From Marinihelvus sp036351115 (GTDB lineage Bacteria > Pseudomonadota > Gammaproteobacteria > Xanthomonadales > SZUA-36): a stretch of 64,000 nt of DNA. The notes beneath the pieces are model-generated. The model saw nothing but the letters and a program-made list of their open reading frames with translations, was not told the DNA's origin and searched no databases. The stretch covers positions 1 to 64,000 of the forward strand of contig JAZBOL010000078.1 of the NCBI GenBank assembly GCA_036351115.1, in the 5' to 3' direction. Each line of letters starts with the position of its first letter. The first letter of the stretch is position 1. Made by a program: the position numbers and the translations under genes. Shown piece by piece: positions 33,530 through 42,249 of the stretch.

Positions 33530-34660
33530 TCAGGGAGCAGGCGTTTCCGAGGGGCTCATCAGGTCTTCTTCGACAAACCGGAGTAATGCCTCGAACAAAG
33601 CCTCGCGGGGATAGTCGTTCTGATCGACGAAGGTGTTGCCGAGAAAACCATGCTCCCGGGCTACTGGTACGGCCACGGCCCAGTGGTCGGCGTTCACGAA
33701 GCCGACGAGCGTTCCGTTGGGGATCATCTGGTCGTAGTAGATCACCTGGCTGTCGTTACGCGCATCGACCCTCGCCAGTTGCCGGTAGGTCGTGCCCAGG
33801 ACCGAGGAGATGCGCTCGGGGTGCGGGTAGGTGACAAGCGAGTAGTAGGCGATCTCCGGCGGGAGGGCATGTTCCGCCAGCCAGGTCCGGCGCACCTTGG
33901 GGCGCAGGCTTTCCAGCGCGCCCCCGTCCCCGTCACTGCAGTCGGAGCCGGGAAAATACCGCATCAGGTTCAGCTGGTCCTGCGTTGCCGTGTTGGCCAG
34001 CGGCGACCCCCCGACGGCGCCGGCGACGCTGATGATGGCCGTGATCCGCGGCACCAGCTGCGGGTAGGCGACAATGGCCTCGAGAATGTCCGGCGCGCCC
34101 TTCGAGTAGCCGATCAGCACCAGGTGGTGATCGTCGAACTCGGCGGGCAGGGCTTCGATCCGGTCGCGGATCTGCCGGGCGTTGTTGGCGCTGCTCGAAA
34201 GCCCGTCCACGTCCAGCAATTCAGCTCCAAACCCCTGGGACTCGAGCAGGGACTGCAACTCGGCCTCGATGCCGAGCCAGCTCTCGATGCATTCCCAGCC
34301 CACGCCGGGAACGATCATCATGAGGGTCTTGCGATCGCTCGGCGACAGGTCGACCGGTTGCCCGGTGCCTGCGGGCTCGACGCCGACCCGCGTGAGCGCC
34401 ACGTCACAGGTGCGAAAGTCGGGCCACGCCTCGCCCCGGGATTCGAGCACGGCGCAGAAGATCTCCCGGAAACGGCCCCGCCTGTCGACGATGTTGGCGT
34501 CGGCGACCGGCACCAGGGCCTGGGGTGGCGCATCGTTGGTCCAGGGAATCAGGGGCGCCGAGGCGCAGGCGGTGAGCAGGGTGGTGAGGGTGATCATCGT
34601 CACCCATCGCAGGACGTTGCCGTGTGATCTCCGGTTCTGCTCGCGGGTTTCCGGTCGCAT
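33530..34660 (-). CDS. alpha/beta hydrolase lipoprotein
   Basis: A 376-residue protein with a lipoprotein signal (MITLTTLLTACAS, lipobox LTAC) and an alpha/beta-hydrolase-like core. LMMIVPGVGWECIESW provides the oxyanion region, LVLIGYSKGAPDILEA the nucleophile elbow (GYSKG with Ser), and VGFVNADHWAVAVP a plausible catalytic His. This predicts a lipid-anchored periplasmic or outer-membrane esterase/lipase-like enzyme of unknown substrate. The frame opens at 34708; ATG 34681 and ATG 34660 are possible. I prefer 34660, which has AGGGAAC upstream. It is divergent from the EVE gene and converges on the DcaP-like porin. Confidence 0.75.
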   Translation of the reverse strand: MRPETREQNRRSHGNVLRWVTMITLTTLLTACASAPLIPWTNDAPPQALVPVADANIVDRRGRFREIFCAVLESRGEAWPDFRTCDVALTRVGVEPAGTGQPVDLSPSDRKTLMMIVPGVGWECIESWLGIEAELQSLLESQGFGAELLDVDGLSSSANNARQIRDRIEALPAEFDDHHLVLIGYSKGAPDILEAIVAYPQLVPRITAIISVAGAVGGSPLANTATQDQLNLMRYFPGSDCSDGDGGALESLRPKVRRTWLAEHALPPEIAYYSLVTYPHPERISSVLGTTYRQLARVDARNDSQVIYYDQMIPNGTLVGFVNADHWAVAVPVAREHGFLGNTFVDQNDYPREALFEALLRFVEEDLMSPSETPAP

Positions 34661-34727
34661 CTTTTTTTTGTTCCCTGCCATACCCACGTAGAGCATACCT
34701 GACCACAAACTGAATACGGGAGAACCG

Positions 34728-35198
34728 ATGGGTTACTGGCTGATGAAATCCGAACCGGACGCATACGGGATCGATGACCTGGAACGGGACGGTCGCGAGC
34801 CCTGGGACGGGATTCGCAATTACCAGGTGCGCAACATGATCCGGGACGACATGCAGGTTGGAGACGAGGCCCTGTTCTACCATTCCCGGGTCAAGGAGCC
34901 GGCTGCCGTCGGCATCATGCGCATCGTCAGTGACGCCTATCCGGATCCGACCCAGTTCGACGCCAACTCGAAGTACTTCGATGCCAGGAGCGATCCGGAC
35001 AACCCGCGCTGGCTGCTGCGGGACGTGGAATTCATCCGCCGCCTGGAACGGCCCGTGACCCTCAAGGAACTCAAGGCGCACCCGGGACTGGGTGAGTTCC
35101 AGCTGACGAAAAAAGGCAACCGGCTGTCCATTTTTCCCGTGACGAAGGACCAGTGGGACACGATCGTCGCGCTCGCGAAGAACGAGCCGGTCAGCTGA
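34728..35198 (+). CDS. EVE domain-containing protein (THYN1-like)
   Basis: A 156-residue single EVE domain. It starts YWLMKSEPDAYGIDDL and continues WDGIRNYQVRNMIRD and GDEALFYHS, all family hallmarks. EVE belongs to the PUA/YTH superfamily and is thought to bind modified bases in DNA or RNA; the biological role of stand-alone bacterial EVE proteins is not settled. The full family length is present. Its last 8 bases overlap the end of the converging antiporter gene. Confidence 0.9.
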   Translation: MGYWLMKSEPDAYGIDDLERDGREPWDGIRNYQVRNMIRDDMQVGDEALFYHSRVKEPAAVGIMRIVSDAYPDPTQFDANSKYFDARSDPDNPRWLLRDVEFIRRLERPVTLKELKAHPGLGEFQLTKKGNRLSIFPVTKDQWDTIVALAKNEPVS

Positions 35199-36819
35199 CC
35201 GTCGGGTCCTCCCGCTCGCTCTGGCGGGCGTCCCGGTCAAGCACGTGCGCCGCGAAGCCGGCGCCGGCCTCCGTGGCCGTGTTGAAGACCTCATCCGCCC
35301 CGGCGTCCAGGAGCGCCTGTTCCTGGTCCGGAAAACGGGCGGTGGCGGCGATGCGGCCCTCGTAACCGGCGACGCGAAGCTGCCGGATCACGGAGCGGAT
35401 GGCCTGGAAGCGGGGCAGGGGGATCATGACCAGATCCAGGTGGGTGTCGACCCGCATGCGTGCCCAGAAATCCGGGTCGCTCGGATCGCCTTCGATGACG
35501 CGCCGCCCCCACTGCTTCTGCTGTTTCACCACGACGGGGTTGACGTCCACGCCGACCAGCTCACCCTCCACCCGGCGTGTCATGGCATCGTAGGTACCTG
35601 ATCCCACGCCGCCCATACCGACGACGACGATGCGCGCGTCCCCGAGATCGATGGGCTGCTCGTCCGGAATGCGCTGGGCCCGTTCAAAGCGGTGCCACCC
35701 GTCGAGATGACGGGCGTACAGCATGTTGGATCGGGCGCTGAGGGGGGCAGCGAGCGTGAAGGAAAAAGTCAGCGCCATGGCCAGGATGATGAGCCATTCC
35801 GGTTCCAGCCAACCGTTCGAGACGCCGATGGCAGCGACGATCAGGCCGAATTCGCTGTAGTTGGCGAGATTCAGGGATGCCAGCAGAGACGTGCGTGCAC
35901 GAAGCCGAAAGGCGCTCATGAGCACGAAGTACAGGGCCGACTTGGCGAAGACGAAGGGCAGCAGCAACAGGGCGAGGCCGACCATGTCCAGCGTGGGAAT
36001 ACCTGCCTGGCCGATGGACAGGAAGAAGCCCAGCAGGAACAGATCCTTGAAGCCGAGCAAGGTTTTCGCGAGCTCTTCCGTGCGTTCGTGACCCGCAACC
36101 AGGATGCCGATGATGAGGGCGCCGAGGTCCCCCTTGAGTCCCACGAGTTCGAACAGCTCCGCACCGCCCAGGGCCAGGAGCAAGCCATAGAGCACCAGCA
36201 GCTCGCCGTGACCCGATTGTTTCAGCAGGTTCTGCAGCACGGGCCGCAGGGGGATGAGCCCGAACAGCAGCAATGCCAGGGGCGACGGCCATTTTCCCGT
36301 CGAGGCGGCGAGGAAGCCCACGGCGACCAGATCCTGAACGATCAGGATGCTGATGGCGATGCGGCCATGCAAAGAGGTCATCTCCCCCCGTTCCTCGAGC
36401 GCCTTGGCGACGAATACGGTGCTGGAAAAACTCAGGGCGAAGGCGATGAGCAGGGCCGGACCCAGCCCAAGCCCCGTCAGCAGGCCGACGCCGAGGGCCG
36501 CGAGACCGAGCAGTAGCGTGGCCAGCACGGCCATGACGATGCCCATGTGCAGCACGGTGACCGCGAGCACCTCCGGTCGGACCAGGGTCCTCAGGTTGAG
36601 TTTGAGGCCGATGGTGAACAGGAGCAGCGTGATGCCGAGGTCCGAGAGCTTCTCCAGCATCTGTCCGCTGACGATGCCGAAGGCGCTGAGCAGGAAGCCC
36701 GTCGCCAGGAAACCGATGAGCGGGGGCAGACCGACGTGCTTGGCGAGCGTGCCGAGCATGAAGGCCACGCCAATCCAGGCGATGTCGCCCAGCGCAATGG
36801 CGACCCACTCGAAATCCAT
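35191..36819 (-). CDS. CPA2 family cation:proton antiporter with C-terminal RCK/TrkA-N domain
   Basis: A 542-residue inner-membrane transporter. Residues about 5-385 contain a dozen hydrophobic segments of the Na+/H+ exchanger fold, with the helix break LLLFTIGLKLNLR typical of CPA2/Kef proteins. A C-terminal NAD-binding TrkA-N domain starts DARIVVVGMGGVGSGTYDAM. It resembles YbaL/KefC-type K+ efflux proteins, but no Kef-type ancillary oxidoreductase is adjacent (that pair is elsewhere in the window). K+ or Na+ as the ion is inference. The gene stands alone, 104 bases downstream of the dioxygenase gene on the same strand. Confidence 0.85.
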   Translation of the reverse strand: MDFEWVAIALGDIAWIGVAFMLGTLAKHVGLPPLIGFLATGFLLSAFGIVSGQMLEKLSDLGITLLLFTIGLKLNLRTLVRPEVLAVTVLHMGIVMAVLATLLLGLAALGVGLLTGLGLGPALLIAFALSFSSTVFVAKALEERGEMTSLHGRIAISILIVQDLVAVGFLAASTGKWPSPLALLLFGLIPLRPVLQNLLKQSGHGELLVLYGLLLALGGAELFELVGLKGDLGALIIGILVAGHERTEELAKTLLGFKDLFLLGFFLSIGQAGIPTLDMVGLALLLLPFVFAKSALYFVLMSAFRLRARTSLLASLNLANYSEFGLIVAAIGVSNGWLEPEWLIILAMALTFSFTLAAPLSARSNMLYARHLDGWHRFERAQRIPDEQPIDLGDARIVVVGMGGVGSGTYDAMTRRVEGELVGVDVNPVVVKQQKQWGRRVIEGDPSDPDFWARMRVDTHLDLVMIPLPRFQAIRSVIRQLRVAGYEGRIAATARFPDQEQALLDAGADEVFNTATEAGAGFAAHVLDRDARQSEREDPTVS

Positions 36820-36888
36820 GCCCTGACCCCCTTGCGATCGATGTGCCGAACGCTACGCAGTGTAACGACTTTCGCCGCGATGGTAGAG

Positions 36889-36907
36889 GGGGGTGAACGT
36901 CACCCCC
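36889..36907 (-). terminator. terminator-like hairpin after the indoleamine dioxygenase gene
   Basis: Plus-strand GGGGGTGA, 3-base loop, TCACCCCC: an 8-bp stem 17 bases past the dioxygenase stop and before the antiporter start. On the reverse strand it is followed by CTCT, a weak pyrimidine tail. Confidence 0.5.
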
Positions 36908-36923
36908 TGGACGAAGCGACCGT

Positions 36924-38126
36924 TCAGCCCACGGCCAGTTTGTCCCTGAGCAACTGCTCACGGGTCTCGTTGCGGTGCTTTTTCAGGTAACGCATGAAGG
37001 GGGTGCCGCCGGTGCCGATGTCCACCGCGTTGCCCGCTCGATCCCGGGATTGCTGGTTGATGTAGGTCGCGGCGTACTCGAGATGGCGCGTCCGGAACCG
37101 GGCGAGCTGTTCCACGCACTCGTTGTAGGCGCCGATGAGCGCCGGGTTGCCCAGGGTTTGGACCACTTCCCGAACGGCGCTGGTTTCGCGAACCTGCTCG
37201 ATGAAGCGACGGTGCGCCGGTGGCCGGTAGGCGTGCAGCTCATCCAGGTACCGGCGCAAGGGGTCGTCGGCATGGCCGAGGCCGAGCACCGCGTCCACCG
37301 CGGGGACGATGGATGACTGGGAGCCGGTCTGCCCCCGGAAGCTCTGGGGGGCGCCACCGGTCGCTTCCACGCCCTCGTAGACCAGTCCCGCGCCCAGGGC
37401 GGGGTTGTCCTTCCAGCCGTGAATCCAGGGCCGTACCCGGTGAAAGTAGATGTAGGGATCGCAACGCTCGGGCATGCGGTCGAAGTGGGCATTGATCTCC
37501 GCCCAGACACCGATCATGCGCCGCAGGTGGTGGTGCATGGCCGCGGAATCGGCGGCCCCGGCTGCGGCCAGCAGTCCGGGAAATTCCGCAAGCAGGCCGC
37601 CGGCGCTCGCTTCGATGGCGACGTGCACCAGCACGAACCAGGCCTCGTCCTGGCCGCCCAGGAATCCCTGCAGCAGGGTGACGTTGTCGAGGGTGAGCGG
37701 GCCGTCCGCATCGATGCGTCCCCAGTTGTCCAGGACGTAGGACGAGTAGGGCAGCAGGGGCTGCTGTCCCAGCAGCTCGGCCAGGGTCCAGATCGGGCGG
37801 GCGAGGTTCTCCGGCAGGTGGCGGGGCGGGTCATCCTGACCCCAGACCCAGGACTGCACGAGGAAGGCGTAGTGCACCATCGCCATGCGGCGCTGCGGCT
37901 CATCGAGGTCCCGCAGCGCCCCGGTCCGCACCCGGGGCAGGCGGGACAGGAGCTCGCGAATGCGGCCGCTGGGCAGGATTCGTGGCAAGTCCAGGGCGGT
38001 GCGCCGAACCGGTTGGAGGCTGTCCGGCAACACGACGGTCTCGGGATCGAAAGGCGAGAGGAAACCGCGTTCCGCGGAAATGTCGAAGTCCCCGAGGCGG
38101 AGGGGTACCCTGGATCGGCTCGTCAT
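36924..38126 (-). CDS. indoleamine 2,3-dioxygenase family heme enzyme
   Basis: A 400-residue bacterial IDO homologue. Family signatures are FRGQTGSQSSIVP in the distal region, FRTRHLEYAATYI with the likely proximal heme ligand His348, and the C-terminal loop GTGGTPFMRYLKKHRNET. IDO opens the indole ring of tryptophan to N-formylkynurenine using O2. Length and motifs match eukaryotic and bacterial IDO rather than the shorter bacterial tryptophan dioxygenase. No kynureninase or formamidase gene is adjacent, so pathway completion is elsewhere or absent. It is divergent from an Lrp/AsnC regulator, which probably controls it. Start ATG 38126. Confidence 0.9.
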   Translation of the reverse strand: MTSRSRVPLRLGDFDISAERGFLSPFDPETVVLPDSLQPVRRTALDLPRILPSGRIRELLSRLPRVRTGALRDLDEPQRRMAMVHYAFLVQSWVWGQDDPPRHLPENLARPIWTLAELLGQQPLLPYSSYVLDNWGRIDADGPLTLDNVTLLQGFLGGQDEAWFVLVHVAIEASAGGLLAEFPGLLAAAGAADSAAMHHHLRRMIGVWAEINAHFDRMPERCDPYIYFHRVRPWIHGWKDNPALGAGLVYEGVEATGGAPQSFRGQTGSQSSIVPAVDAVLGLGHADDPLRRYLDELHAYRPPAHRRFIEQVRETSAVREVVQTLGNPALIGAYNECVEQLARFRTRHLEYAATYINQQSRDRAGNAVDIGTGGTPFMRYLKKHRNETREQLLRDKLAVG

Positions 38127-38162
38127 TTCGGCCTTACTCCGTTCTATGTTTTGTCATATTGA

Positions 38163-38177
38163 CGGAATATTATTCCG
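38163..38177. promoter_or_regulatory. 15-bp palindrome, likely Lrp/AsnC-type operator
   Basis: CGGAATA-T-TATTCCG is a perfect 15-base palindrome with an AT-rich centre, lying midway in the 75-bp divergent gap between the dioxygenase and its neighbouring Lrp-family regulator. The length and AT core match the 15-bp sites usual for this regulator family. Confidence 0.6.
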
Positions 38178-38201
38178 AACACGGCCTGCGCGGGAACGCC
38201 A

Positions 38202-38741
38202 ATGAGCAAGAATCCGGAAAAACCAGAAAAGGTTCGGAAACGCGCCGTGGATGCGGCCGGCCTGGACCGCATGGACCGAAAAATTTTAGGTGTCCTGGTG
38301 GACGATGCCGGCCGGGGTTACGCCGACATCGGTCGGGAGGTCGGACTCTCGGCACCCGCGGTCCATGAACGCGTCAAGAAACTGCGCGCCCGGGGCGTCA
38401 TCACCGGCAGTGCCGTTCGCCTCGATGGCCCGAGTATCGGCAGGCCCCTGCTGGTCTTCGTTCACGTGGCGACCCACAGCTGGGGCCACAGCGAGGCCCT
38501 CGACGCCCTGTCCGTGTTGCCCGAACTCGAGGAGGTGCACTCCACCACCGGCGCCACGTCGATCATCATGAAGATTCGCCTGGCCGACTCCCAGGCGTTG
38601 GAAGCCCTGTTGCGGCACATCAATGCCTTTGAAAGCGTGGTGTCGACGCACACTTACGTGACGCTCTCGACCTATCTCGAACGTCCTGTCCAGGCGGGCG
38701 TGACGGAGGACTGGCCGGATGCGCCCCGGCCGAGATCCTGA
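38202..38741 (+). CDS. Lrp/AsnC family transcriptional regulator
   Basis: A 179-residue regulator. The winged helix-turn-helix spans about residues 22-70, with GLSAPAVHERVKKLRARGVI as recognition helix and wing. The RAM/effector domain follows (VHSTTGATSIIMKIRLAD). Members form dimers to octamers that sense amino acids and bind short palindromes. The adjacent divergent tryptophan-cleaving dioxygenase suggests tryptophan or a kynurenine as effector; this is inference. The N-terminal ~20 residues are a basic extension. A CCGGCC hairpin follows the stop. Confidence 0.9.
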   Translation: MSKNPEKPEKVRKRAVDAAGLDRMDRKILGVLVDDAGRGYADIGREVGLSAPAVHERVKKLRARGVITGSAVRLDGPSIGRPLLVFVHVATHSWGHSEALDALSVLPELEEVHSTTGATSIIMKIRLADSQALEALLRHINAFESVVSTHTYVTLSTYLERPVQAGVTEDWPDAPRPRS

Positions 38742-38760
38742 ACGGGTTGGACCGGAGTCG

Positions 38761-38775
38761 CCGGCCTGAGGCCGG
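38761..38775. terminator. bidirectional hairpin
   Basis: CCGGCC-TGA-GGCCGG in the 40-bp gap between the regulator and the converging M2 peptidase. AAAA follows it on the plus strand, so TTTT precedes it for the reverse gene; neither side has the ideal T-tail. Confidence 0.45.
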
Positions 38776-38781
38776 AAAACC

Positions 38782-40647
38782 TTACCAGCCGCAGTCCCGC
38801 TCGGCGTTCTGCTCCTGCAGCCACGCCATCAGGGGCGCGAAATACTCCACCATGGCGCTGCCGTCCATTTCGCGGGTTCCGATGAAGGCCTCCAGCGCAT
38901 CCGGCCAGGGCCGGGATGCGCCCATTTCGAGCATGGCATTGAAGCGTTCGCCAACCTCCTTCGAGCCGTAGATCGAGCAGCGGTGCAGGGGGCCCTCCCA
39001 GCCGGCCATGTCACACGCCGCCTTGTGGAACTGGAACTGCAGAATGTGCGCGATGAAGTAGCGCGTGTAGGACACGTTGTTCGGGATGTGGTACTTCGAA
39101 CCCGGGTCGAAGTGATCGTCGGAGCGCGCCACCGGCGGGCGAATACCCTGGTACTCGGTGCGCAGCGCCCACCAGCCCTCGTTGTACTCCTCCGGCTCCA
39201 GTTCGCCGGAAAACACCTGCCAGCGCCACTTGTCCATGAGCAGTCCGAAGGGCTGAAACGCCACCTTGTCCAGTGCGCGGCCCATGAGCAGGCCGATGTC
39301 ACTGGAGGCGTCCGGGGCTTGGCCGATCACGCCGATGGTGACCAGGTACTCGGGCGTGATGGACAGGGCCACCATGTCGCCGATGGCCTCGTGAAAACCG
39401 CCGTTGGCGCCGGTCTGGAAGATCGGCGACTGTTCCTTGTAGGCGCGTTGGTAGTAGTTGTGGCCGAGTTCGTGATGCACCGTGTTGAAATCATCGGCGT
39501 TGACCCGGGTGCACATCTTGATGCGGATGTCGTCCTGGCCGTCGAGATTCCAGGCCGAGGCGTGACAGACGACCTCGCGGTCTTCCGGTTTCGTGATCTG
39601 GGAGCGCTCCCAGAACGTGTCCGGCAGCGGGTCGAAGCCCAGGGATGAAAAGAACGCTTCGCCGGTGCGCACGATCTCTTCGGCGGTGTAGTCGAGATCC
39701 TGCAGCATCCGGGTCAGGTCGTAACCGGGGTCCGAGCTTTCCGGGCCCACGAGGTCGTACACGTTGCCCCAGCTTTGCGCCCACATGTTGCCGAGGAGGT
39801 CGGCGCGGATGGGTTGGTCCAGGGGTACGGCTTCGTCGCCGTAGTGTTGATTCAGCCGCGACCGGACGTGGCACTGGAGTTCCTCGTAAAGCGGCTTGAC
39901 CTGGCCCCAGAGTCGGTCTGTTTCCTCGGCGAACTCCGCCGGCGGCAAGTCATAGCGGGCCCGCCACATGGCGCCCACGTCGTCGAACCCCAGCTCCCGG
40001 GCGCCCTCGTTCGACAGGGCGACCATGGCGGCATAGTCGCTTTTCATGTTCCCGCCGTCCGCCCGCTCGGCCACGGGCACTTCGCGCCACTTGGTCCAGA
40101 TCTCCTGGAGCTTTTCCGGGTCCCGCACCGTTCCCATCATGGCCTCGAGATCGTTCCGGGATACCTGTTCGCCGTCGAGCTCGATCTTGCCGGTGGCATA
40201 GGTCGACCGCATGCGGTTGTTGATCTCTGCGAGTTCGCCCGCCGCGCCCTCGCGGGTGGGCGCCGGCAGGTTGACGCCGAGCTTGATCTTCTCGAGCTTG
40301 CGGCGCATCTCCGCCGGGAGCTCCAGGTCATTGAAATCCTTGGCCCGGTTGGCGAATTCCACGCCTTTACGGGTCGCTTCCGCCGACGAGCGCGTGGCCA
40401 GCCAGTTGGTGTCGTAGGTAATGTTGGTCGCCTGCACCCAGGCCACGCGCGCAGCATACTCGCCGTACTCCCTCTGCCACTGTTCGACCTCGGTGATGAA
40501 GCGGGCAGCATCATCGGCGGTCTTTGCGGCGTCCTGCGCCCAGGCCGGGGACGGCAGGGCGGCAGGCAAGGCCATGGCCAGGGACAGGGAGGCCGCCAGG
40601 GTCAGGCGGCGAGGGAGACAGGACGGTCTTTGGGCTCGTTTGCGCAC
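38782..40647 (-). CDS. M2 family peptidyl-dipeptidase (ACE-like)
   Basis: A 621-residue secreted zinc peptidase. A signal peptide (LTLAASLSLAMALPAALPSPAWA) precedes the mature protein. The zinc motif HELGH is encoded at plus-strand 39460-39474 and is followed by the conserved GANGGFHEAIGDMVALS, which supplies the third zinc ligand Glu. The family (angiotensin-converting enzyme type) removes C-terminal dipeptides; in bacteria it is periplasmic and probably nutritional. Length is right for a single-domain M2 enzyme. It follows the amidohydrolase by 53 bases on the same strand. Confidence 0.92.
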   Translation of the reverse strand: MRKRAQRPSCLPRRLTLAASLSLAMALPAALPSPAWAQDAAKTADDAARFITEVEQWQREYGEYAARVAWVQATNITYDTNWLATRSSAEATRKGVEFANRAKDFNDLELPAEMRRKLEKIKLGVNLPAPTREGAAGELAEINNRMRSTYATGKIELDGEQVSRNDLEAMMGTVRDPEKLQEIWTKWREVPVAERADGGNMKSDYAAMVALSNEGARELGFDDVGAMWRARYDLPPAEFAEETDRLWGQVKPLYEELQCHVRSRLNQHYGDEAVPLDQPIRADLLGNMWAQSWGNVYDLVGPESSDPGYDLTRMLQDLDYTAEEIVRTGEAFFSSLGFDPLPDTFWERSQITKPEDREVVCHASAWNLDGQDDIRIKMCTRVNADDFNTVHHELGHNYYQRAYKEQSPIFQTGANGGFHEAIGDMVALSITPEYLVTIGVIGQAPDASSDIGLLMGRALDKVAFQPFGLLMDKWRWQVFSGELEPEEYNEGWWALRTEYQGIRPPVARSDDHFDPGSKYHIPNNVSYTRYFIAHILQFQFHKAACDMAGWEGPLHRCSIYGSKEVGERFNAMLEMGASRPWPDALEAFIGTREMDGSAMVEYFAPLMAWLQEQNAERDCGW

Positions 40648-40700
40648 ATTGAACTCCTTGATGGTGTTGATCAGGCGTGTCGGGTTTCAGGGACGGATAT

Positions 40701-42158
40701 TCAGGTAATGCGGCCGCCCGTCAGCTTCAGCAGGTTCAGAAACTCGCGGCGGGTTTTCGGACCATAGGTCTGGAAATGCGGGTCCGGCCGTTCGCGGTAC
40801 ACCTGGCGTGAACGTCCGATCGTATCCGTGTCGGCCCGTTTAAGCACCTCCTCCACCGGTATTTCGTAGGGCACGATGGCGTTGAGGCCGAAGACTTTCG
40901 CCTTGAGCGCCGGCGTCAGGGCCGGATAGCCGTAGCGTTCCTGGAGCTCCTCGCTGATCTCGAAGGCCCGGAACGCCTGGATCTGGTCCTGAGGCGAGCC
41001 GTACCAGACCGAATCCGTGCCCCAGAGGACGTTGTCCTCGCCAACGTACTTGAGGAGCTTGCCGACGGCGTGGGCGGCGCTGTCCGGGTCCCGGGTGAAC
41101 AGGAAACGCCACGTGCTGCCGAGTTCCGCATAGACGTTGCTGTTGGGTGGCAGGTCGTTGTCCAGCACGCTCTGCACGAGCGCGTCGATGCCTTCACCGC
41201 GCTCCGGGTCGTAGGCGCGTTCGGGTTCGCCGATGATGTAGCCCGAGTGATAGACCAGAAAATTCATGTCCGGGTAGTCCCGGGCGACCACGCCGATGTC
41301 CGTGCACAGGGAATGCTCGTAGGAGTCGCGCCCGAAGGGAATGCCCTTGTGGATGGCAATGTTTTTCACACCCAGGCGGCGCGCCTTCTCGATGAAGGGC
41401 CGGCCCGTGTCCTCGTCGCTCAGGAAAAATCCCTTCCCGTCGGGGCCGTACTGCGTGTAGCACTTGTAGGCCGAGACCTTCCAGCGCTCCGCCAGTTCGT
41501 CCATGAGGTCGAGGTCGCCCGGCTGGTTGGGGTTGCAGCGGCCGTGGAGCAGAAGCCGGTGTTCACCCTCCAGGCGTTCCACCATTTCGGCGGTCGCGTG
41601 CGCCTCCTCGATGGACAGGGGTTCGTCGGCATGGGTCGAGGGCACGAAGCTGAGGGCCATCATGTCCGTATCCGAATCGAGAAAGACGTCCTTGATGAAA
41701 CTGTCCGCGCCGAGGCACCGCATGTAGTCGCTGGACAGAAACTCGAAGTCCTCCCTGCACTGCGGTTTCAGGGTGCGGGCGAGGTTCGGCGGCAGATAGT
41801 GTCCCTGCACGTCGAAAATGAACTCCCGGCCCTCCAGCGCTTCCGCGGCCGCGGCCGGGTCGTAGGCGGCCTCGGCCGGAATCGCGAAGCGCCCGGCGGT
41901 GGCGCCCCGCCAGGCCTGGGCCTCGTTGAAGGCGAGCAGGGTGGCGGCGGCGCCGCAGCTGCTCTGGAGGAAACGGCGCCGCGGCTGGCCGGTTTTCCGG
42001 GCCGCGTGGTCCGCCTGCTCGAGGGCGAGGCGATTCATGGCTTTTTCGTCCTCGCACAGGGGGATCGGTTCGAACTCGCCGTTGCAGGTGCTGTCGAGCT
42101 TGATGGGCAGGCAGGTGTCCCTGTTCCTGTCCGGGGTCTGATCTGGGGTCTGGGTCAT
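40701..42158 (-). CDS. Tat-exported amidohydrolase family protein
   Basis: A 485-residue amidohydrolase (TIM-barrel, amidohydrolase_2-like). The first ~57 residues form an unusual hydrophilic extension, CPIKLDST-like, ahead of a twin-arginine motif RRRFLQ and a hydrophobic h-region (SSCGAAATLLAFN). I recall homologues with the same extended N-terminus. The catalytic domain contains FDVQGHYLP near the start and VYHSGYIIG and WGTDSVWYG later; these supply candidate metal ligands (His, His, Asp). Substrate unknown. The frame is open to 42320, but ATG 42158 begins the MTQTPDQTPD extension; the upstream part looks non-coding. Confidence 0.8.
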   Translation of the reverse strand: MTQTPDQTPDRNRDTCLPIKLDSTCNGEFEPIPLCEDEKAMNRLALEQADHAARKTGQPRRRFLQSSCGAAATLLAFNEAQAWRGATAGRFAIPAEAAYDPAAAAEALEGREFIFDVQGHYLPPNLARTLKPQCREDFEFLSSDYMRCLGADSFIKDVFLDSDTDMMALSFVPSTHADEPLSIEEAHATAEMVERLEGEHRLLLHGRCNPNQPGDLDLMDELAERWKVSAYKCYTQYGPDGKGFFLSDEDTGRPFIEKARRLGVKNIAIHKGIPFGRDSYEHSLCTDIGVVARDYPDMNFLVYHSGYIIGEPERAYDPERGEGIDALVQSVLDNDLPPNSNVYAELGSTWRFLFTRDPDSAAHAVGKLLKYVGEDNVLWGTDSVWYGSPQDQIQAFRAFEISEELQERYGYPALTPALKAKVFGLNAIVPYEIPVEEVLKRADTDTIGRSRQVYRERPDPHFQTYGPKTRREFLNLLKLTGGRIT

Positions 42159-42249
42159 GAGGCTGGCTCCGAATTCTCCGCTTCGCGGTCGAATCCAGTA
42201 TAGGCGCTGCCCCATACACGACCGCTTCGAGGCGACGGGGCGTGGGCTT

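Noticed and set aside
33504..33538. Terminators between the DcaP-like porin and the converging lipoprotein hydrolase
   Set aside because: Only five-base stems (CGCCC/GGGCG and GCTCC/GGAGC) are present, too short to claim in such GC-rich DNA.
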